Both the position numbers and the translations under genes were made by a program. From positions 744,001 through 808,000 of the forward strand of contig MU867066.1 of NCBI GenBank assembly GCA_033725935.1: DNA of 64,000 nt, written 5' to 3'. Origin of the DNA: Cladorrhinum sp. PSN259. Its lineage: Eukaryota; Ascomycota; Sordariomycetes; Sordariales; Podosporaceae. Below, piece after piece: positions 57,473-64,000 of the stretch (its first letter is position 1; each line of letters begins with the position of its first letter). A model generated the notes under the pieces. It had not been told where the DNA came from and made no database searches. It saw nothing but the letters and a program-made list of their open reading frames with translations.

Positions 57473-59229
57473 TTAACCACCCATTACCATGGGTGCATCC
57501 TCTGCATTAGCGTGACTTTCAAGTTTCTTCGCTGGGACGAGTAAGGAGAACAAAAATGCTACCCCGCAAAACCCCAAGGCAACAGCAAACGCCGCTTTGA
57601 TGCCAACCATGTACGCCTCAAGGACTCCAGGAAGTACCTCTGGGGGAAAGACGTTATGCAAGTCAGAAGCCCCTGTGCCGAGCACTAGGCGGGGATCTAC
57701 CGTGGGCGCCGTCTTGGGCAGCTCCTTGAGCAACTGATTCACAAAGGCGGCTTGGCCTGACGACGTGCTGAATGCGCCACCGATGGTTTGGTAGACTATA
57801 AAGTTCCGTACATGATCAGCATCAGGGTAGATAGTCAGAAGCAAGTGGACCGGAGTAACTTACACAATAGATTGGCAGTGACCGCAGGGAGATCTTCAGG
57901 GCCAACACCAGCTTGAGCAGCAGTCAACCCGTGGGGGATACCAAACGCCATGAAAATACCAACAAAGACCTGGTATCCAATCCATTTGGAGCTCGGTGTA
58001 TCAATGTCAAAAGTATAGACAAGTCCCAGGGCAACGGTCGTGATTGCGGACCCGCTAACCATGACGGGCATGGCGTAACCTGTCTTCATTACCACGGTGC
58101 CACCCACCAGGGTGAAAATGGATGCAGCAAGGACCAGAGGAAGATTGTTAACGCCAGACTTGACGGGGCTAGTGCCCTTAATGCTCTGAAAGTAAATAGG
58201 AAGGTAGTAAAGCAGCACAATGTAAGAGCCGAGGAAGAAAAACTGGAAGGCTGACGCGGACCATAGCGACCGCTTCTTGTACAACTTTGGCGGCATTGAA
58301 GCATAATCACCCAGCCAAATCTCCCAGCAGACCAGGGCGGCAGGGATCAGGAATGAGCCAACCAGCAGACCGATAACTTCGCTGCTGTCCCAGGCGTGTG
58401 TGGCGCCTGCGTACTGCATGGCGAGGATGAAGCAGGTAATAGACCCCATGACGAGGGCAAAGCCGCCCGGGTCGCTGTGCAATATCTTTTCAGTCCAGCG
58501 TACCTTGGGCGGCGCGGCGGCGGCAGGCAGGTTGAAAAAGAAGAAAACAGCGACGGCCGCGGCTCCACCAATCGGCAGGTTGATGTAGAAGCACCACCTC
58601 CAGGTCACCTTGTCGGTGAAGGCGCCACCGAGGAGCGGGCCGATGGCACCAGCAACGGCGTAAATCATGCCGAGGACGCCCATCATCATGGGGCGCTGGG
58701 CGGGGCGGACCGTAAGCGACACGATACTGTATCCACCAACAGCGAGACAGCCACCACCTAAACCGGCGATGGCGCGGCCAACAATCAAGGTCTTTGAGTT
58801 CTGGGCCACACCACAAATCAAACTACCGATCTCGAAGATGAGCATCGAGATTAGGAAAGTCCATTTGATGTCGAAGTACTTGTATAGCTTGCCGGCAGAG
58901 GGCTGGGCGGCGCCATAGGTCATGAAGTAGGCGGCTGCATACCAGGAAATGTCGCTAAGACTTTTGAATTCGTCTGTGATGCGTGGGATGGCTGTACCGA
59001 CGATTGTCTGATCAAGTGCAATAAGAAATATGCAGACCAGGGAGGCGCTGGACAGCAGCCACATCTTCAGACCGGATGGGTATTGGTCATCGTCTGAGGT
59101 GCCAAGAGGCTTCTCATTGGTGGTCTGGATTCTGGTATCGGCAACATCGGTAGTAGAGCCTCCAGAGCCTCGTGTGGAATCAGTGTCCCCCACATTCGTC
59201 GTGGGCAGCTTCTCCGGAGTGTCCGTCAT
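57473..59229 (-). CDS. MFS efflux transporter, 14-TM DHA2 type
   Basis: Exon 1 is 59229-57864 and exon 2 is 57795-57473 (donor GTAAGT, acceptor TATAG, in frame), giving 562 aa. The start MTDTPEKLPTTNVGD opens a hydrophilic N-terminal tail of about 58 residues. About 14 hydrophobic helices follow. DQTIVGTAIPRITDEF is the family motif of helix 1, AGKLYKYFDIKW is motif A, and GAIGPLLGGAFTD is motif C of drug:H+ antiporters. The layout matches toxin-efflux pumps of the TOXA/AflT group, which export secondary metabolites across the plasma membrane. With a P450 and a Zn2Cys6 gene nearby, a self-protection or export role is likely but unproven. Confidence 0.92.
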
Positions 59230-60990
59230 GGTGGAGGGTAAAAGGTAGGTTGTGATCAATCGGGTGCGAGCCGATAGGTTGAGAATAAAGCGATGAGGGA
59301 GAAGGACTTGCAAACATTAGATGGAGAAGATGGACACAACATGTCTAGATATTGCTCCCAGCATTCGGGGGCCCGGATGCTTCATTTTGTCCATTTTGTG
59401 ATGTTGTCTTTGCCAATTGTCGGGAATCCGAGCCGGGTCGATTCAGCGTCCGCGAGGAAGTTATGGGTTTAGTTGTGCCGTGTGTTTTTGAAGCGAAATG
59501 GCATTCTGTTCTCCCGCAAGGATTTTGTGGGGAGTTTGTCGCGTCAATGAATTTGCCCATTGTTGAAAAGAGCCGCTGAGTGGAAGGACCCGTCGTCGCT
59601 GCGGTGCAACTTCAGCCCTGTTTCGGCGGGACTATCATGCCGATTGTGCACGGACCACAGATCACGCCATAGTCTGGCTTAAGGGGCAGCTGCATCTTGT
59701 CCCAATGGTTGACCGTTCTTCGAACGGAAAGACCATTATGCCGATTTAGTCGTAGTGCGTATCTACGGCGGCACTTGAGAATTCGGCTGCTGATTTGCTT
59801 CCAGGTTGATCTTGTCGATCATCCGTTTTCCGTGTTGGGCAGTATTTTTCAAGATAACGTGGGATTCTCGGAAAGTTCGTTTTTATCTAGCAGCGGCGGT
59901 TCTCACCCACACTAATAGTCGATGAGGCCAATGGGAAATTCTCCTGCCCCTGCAAGATAAAGAGTTTTCTGATCATACACTTTAAGAACAACAAAACTAT
60001 GAGATTCCAGGTTTATAACGTGGTATTTTATGCATTTGATTTCTTGAACTATAGACCCCTAAAAGGCTAAAAAAAAATTGCACCATCGGTTTTCACTCGC
60101 CGTCGGGTTTTAAGCTTATACAATGGAACCTGGAAAAACCTTGGAGTCACACTGGACTCCTTAGGTTCCTGGCACATCTCAACGCCCCCCACCCTTTCAG
60201 CAAGGTAGGTACTCCGGCCCAGTTTTTGGTTCTTCACTGTCGCACCGGCTCCCCGGCGGTGGGCGCATGGCACAAGCCCCCATCCCATGTGGAGGGTGTT
60301 TTGTCTGCAATCCTGCCCACTTGCGTCAGAGGTGTGACCAAAATCGTATGGTTCCATACCATTTGGGAGCGCTCCCTTCATCCCTAGCAATGGTTTGGCA
60401 ACGTGGTGGTCAGCTTTACTCCGGGTTGGGCGGCTTCGGCACCAAAGATCTCCCGCCCATCATATTCAACAGTTTTCATCCAGGGTCATGTTGACGGTGC
60501 TTGCCGCACCAAATTGCAACCGTTTTTTCACGCCTTGGGTACCTTAACACTGACAATGGGTAGGATTCCTTTTGAGGATTGATCCTTCGATAACGGGATA
60601 GGATCACCAGGGGTGTTATTGGTCTACGCCACGCAATTGACGTTTTCGTTTCCGAGTCACCTCACCGCACAATGCGCAGGTTCCCCATCGAGACGCCCTG
60701 GAGGCTTTCACAGACACATTGATGCAGCTGTGCAGACCTGTCGAGAGATAGCCACTCATGTCAGCTAATAACCAGGTCGGCTCCTAATCAACCAGACGAA
60801 GGCATATCATACAGATTTTGGTCCCGAGTATTTATTAGAGCGCGCCTGGCATATATTTTATTTTTTTTGCTTTATTTAATCCCGATCGTGCCACGGCGTT
60901 CAAGACCCCGAAACCTCGGCGTTTGAGAAAGCCCAATACGACTACCTACATAGCTTCATGTTGCAGTGACCATATCCGATCTGCACGGCA
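59230..60990. promoter_or_regulatory. Divergent promoter, MFS and Zn2Cys6 regulator
   Basis: 1.76 kb between outward-facing starts, without a recognised gene. No inverted CGG motif typical of Zn2Cys6 binding could be assigned with confidence. Confidence 0.4.
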
Positions 60991-62282
60991 ATGTCCCACC
61001 GTCATTCATGCGAACGCTGTCGGCAGCAAAAGGTCCGCTGCCTTCGGGATTCTCAAACTACTCAGAAGCCGTCTCCCGGCCAGTCAATACCGAAATGTTC
61101 GAGATGCGCAAAAGCAGGTACAACTTGCGTCTATAGCTGTATGGCCGACTACCACCTTTCATTAGACCGACGTATCGGGTGACGTGCAAGGGAAAGACTA
61201 ATGCTTGAGGAACAGTGAGACTAAGGACTCGACGACCCGGGTCAGGCACCGGAGGCAGCATATCAACCGTCAACCCAAGCTTGCCGGCTGCCGTCGAAAA
61301 GGAACCCACTCCATTTGACCAAGCGGAAGAGGACACTAGCCCCTATCAGCTTGATTTCGATGGCTTCAACTGGGATCAGCTCTCCATGTTCTCTCCCATG
61401 CAGATTGGGATGGGAGTTCAGTCACAGACTGCCGTGGAGACTGTCGTACTCGACCTGGACATGAGCAACGGCACCGCGACGCCACTGTCCGCCGAGAGGA
61501 ATAGAATTCCCGGGGACGAACAGTGGTGGAGTGGTGTTCCTTCTCCGCCGTCCTTGTCCCCAAGCCACGAAGTTGGTGACGACAGAATGTCCTCTGCCGA
61601 CTCTCTTTCAGGGCTCACAGCCCAAGCTACTACCGTCAGTGCTCACGCCGTGTCGGCCACTCGCCTCCTGCTCAGTCCCGGCAGCGCACCACCGACCGTA
61701 TCGTCGCCCCACGTCAACGAAGCATTTGAGGGCACCAGAACATTGGTTCGTATCATAAATAACATCGTCGCCATGTCGTCTGACGGTGGGGATGACCTCG
61801 AGACCCGTCCTGATGGCAGCTGCAAGGCAGCCGAGATTGGAGGGCTGGTCTTGACAACGCTTGCATGCCACCAGCACCTCCTGGCCTTCTTCCGAGCCAT
61901 ATGCGAATCTATAGAACGTTGTGTCGAGTCGGTAGCAGACGACAAAGGAAATGGCTCTTCTACGCTACACGGCAACGGCCCGCCATCCACCGCTCAGTTC
62001 ACCATGGTCCTCCAGCTTCTTGTACACCTCATCAACCGCCTCGACAGATCTCTCTTCCCAGCCCGACCACCGAGCCCAGTTCCGTCTTCGTCTACCAGTG
62101 CATACGGTGGCGCCGGAATGGACATGGTTCTTAGCGAGGCCGACGAGATGCTGCTGCCCGACACGGCGGGCATCCCCAGCATCGCTCAGGCTCTTGTAAG
62201 AGCAATGCCGAGCGACCATCTTAAGCTGAGACATACAATACTTCAATTGCAAGCTCGAATGGAGAGGCTAGAGGCATTTTAG
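60991..62282 (+). CDS. Zn2Cys6 transcription factor, AflR-like
   Basis: Exon 1 is 60991-61171 and exon 2 is 61216-62282, giving 415 aa. The 44-bp intron (GTATCG to ACAG) contains an ideal CTAAT branch site and keeps frame. Residues 7-46 form the binuclear zinc cluster: CERCRQQKVRC, then a longer than usual loop, then CSRCAKAGTTC. A Ser/Pro-rich linker is followed by a helical C-terminal region (about 270-415, including LACHQHLLAFFRAICESIERC). That pattern resembles the AflR-type regulatory domain of pathway-specific secondary-metabolite activators. Likely nuclear and acting on nearby genes. The linker lacks a fungal-specific TF middle homology region, which also fits AflR-type rather than general regulators. 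Confidence 0.82.
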
Positions 62283-64000
62283 CCATGGTAGATACTCATC
62301 CCTCGAGGATCCTGATTTCTTACGGGATTAGATTATATAAACTTACGTCACATCGTTTCAACAATCAGCATTTCCAACATCTGGAGAGCATTCGTTTTTG
62401 GAGGACTTTTACTGTTTATTTTTATCATTGATCTCATCATATCTACTTTGGGAGAGCCTTTTCCTGTAAACGACATAGAGTAGATACGGACTTAAACTAC
62501 CAGATTCAAATGTGAATAATTACACTATACTCTGACTGTCACGTAATCGCGAATCACGCCTTGTTTTGTCTAGAATATCCGTATCTCTAACCAATCTCTG
62601 GCGAACAAGGTTCACGTTTCAAGCAGCGCCCAAATTCTACATTCGGCATACAGCTACAGAGTGCTTGTGCACCAATCAAGGGACTTTGATCGACGGCCCC
62701 CCCCCCCCAAGTCCGAAGTTTGAGGAACGATGGGTAAGCATGTGAACAGCCTTACAAGGTAACGGTCCCGCGCCCACCGCTCATTCGCATTACACTACTT
62801 TGGCACCCGCGCGCGGCACGCACACGCACACATGCAGAGACACGCATCCACAATTGGATGGCACATATGGATGCACGCACGGACACACACACATTTACAC
62901 ACATGGTGTAACCCATACCCGCGCGCGTGGATTGTGCATCACCGAGTTCGTGACTCTCTGAAACGAAGCTGTCGTCCCACACACCCATCCATTACTTGGG
63001 TTCCTACCTGGCTCCCGCACCACCCACTTTTTTTTGTTAAATTTCTTATTTTTACCTTTGCACACAACAACTCAATCTCGGATAACACAACATGTACGAC
63101 TTGTGCGTGGAATCAAGGTTTTAACCTCAGTCACACACACACACACATCAGTACTCGTGCTCACATACATCGTACTACGTCATGATACATGATCTCGCAT
63201 AAAACACTCGGATCCTTCTCGACATTCATTGGATGAAGTTATCACCTTGGTACTGAATGAATAGTATATCGCATGCAAATAATAAAAATTGAATTTTTGT
63301 TGAAAAAAATGACACTATTGAAACATCTTGCGCATGCGAAACCCCGGGTAAATCATTTCCTATTTAGGGTTTATTAAAGAAATGTTGTGGGCGTCGTCGT
63401 CGTGGCGCCTGCGACCGAGGTCGTGCCTTATCAATCGAGCCATGTAAAATAAAGTGTGTATAATTGATCTTATAATTGTTCGGGTTTTATTTTATTTTTT
63501 CCGGTTATTCCCGATAACGCTAGTTAGGACTTGAACAATATTATCAGTTTTCTTCGTTTCGGTTCTGGTTATGGTGCAAGTTACACGGTCACGCACGCAG
63601 GCATGGCATGGCAGTGTTTTGTTCAACCCCGTTGTGCGCGCCCCCTTCGTGCTTGACATTTATTGATGAGTTGGTTAACTTTTGTTCTTACACTACATGT
63701 GAGCCAAGAAAAAAAAAGAAAAAAATCAGGGAAGCCGGCGGTACCCCCCCCCCCCCCCCCATCACAAACACATCATAAACGTATCACAAACGTATCACAA
63801 AAAACACGTTTCCTAGCAAATGGCAATCATTGAAACATACATACATGCCTTGGAGAAGGAACATATTGAAAAGTATTCGGAGGATTTCTTCGTGTAACTC
63901 CCGAAATATAATAAACTCCTCCCAAAGTTCGTCATGTGCTTCTTCGAGACTTAATAAAGTTACATGCAGTGGAGTGGAGTTTATCGTCATCATCATTCAT
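62283..64000. other. Intergenic to window end, repeat-rich
   Basis: No gene recognised. C runs at about 62697-62708 (12) and 63744-63760 (17). CA/CG alternating stretches lie at about 62812-62892 and 63133-63147. A TATCACAAAC-type short repeat follows the second C run. A minus-strand frame at 63784-63996 has no domain. Confidence 0.45.

Noticed and set aside
63784..63996. 70-aa minus-strand frame at the window edge
   Set aside because: Short, no domain; could be part of a gene outside the window but nothing supports it here.
1..64000. CRISPR array, rRNA operon, retrotransposon or polyketide/peptide synthase
   Set aside because: Looked for and not seen; the tandem repeats present are microsatellites or minisatellites without unique spacers.

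Overview
The window is nuclear DNA of a filamentous ascomycete, most likely a Sordariomycete. Genes carry short introns (44-73 bp) with fungal donors and CTRAY-type branch points, and a tRNA-Glu has an intron one base 3' of its anticodon. The protein set is typical: HapX, PNS1-type choline-transporter-like protein, NmrA-like reductase, HET domain, P450, MFS efflux pump and Zn2Cys6 regulator. Microsatellites and poly-Gln tracts are frequent. The species cannot be named from sequence alone.

Layout. 0.6-21.8 kb is a housekeeping block: a CDC34-type E2 (-), a 1,884-aa Sel1-like protein in one exon (-), a gene-poor 5-kb stretch, the iron regulator hapX (-), COG2 (+), mitochondrial ribosomal protein uL1m (-) and cytosolic glutamyl-tRNA synthetase (+). 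hapX/COG2 and uL1m/GluRS are divergent pairs. The long hapX/COG2 spacer holds a perfect iron-GATA-factor consensus and several CCAAT boxes. 25-28.4 kb has PNS1 (+) and an NmrA-like gene (-).

28.9-40 kb is accessory and repeat-rich. A multi-exon gene with a fungal STAND-type N-terminal domain has a (TTG)32 tract just before its ATG. It diverges from a VIT/vWA-domain protein. A Gln-rich protein lies convergent to that and shares a nearly identical inverted DNA segment with it. An F-box-like protein follows. ADE4, the first enzyme of purine synthesis, is at 41.1-43.0 kb.

44.2-48 kb contains a complete non-autonomous DNA transposon (about 110-bp inverted repeats, 8-bp target duplication), the tRNA-Glu(CTC) gene, and a decayed kinase-like plus HET gene with several frameshifts and stops. 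49-53 kb has a secreted protein with two Kex2-type sites and two orphan ORFs in AT-rich DNA. 53.8-62.3 kb has a P450, an MFS efflux transporter and a Zn2Cys6 regulator with AflR-like features. This resembles the tailoring, transport and regulation part of a secondary-metabolite locus, but no backbone synthase is visible here.

Exon structures were derived by hand from splice consensus and reading-frame continuity. Family assignments come from motif recognition, not database searches.
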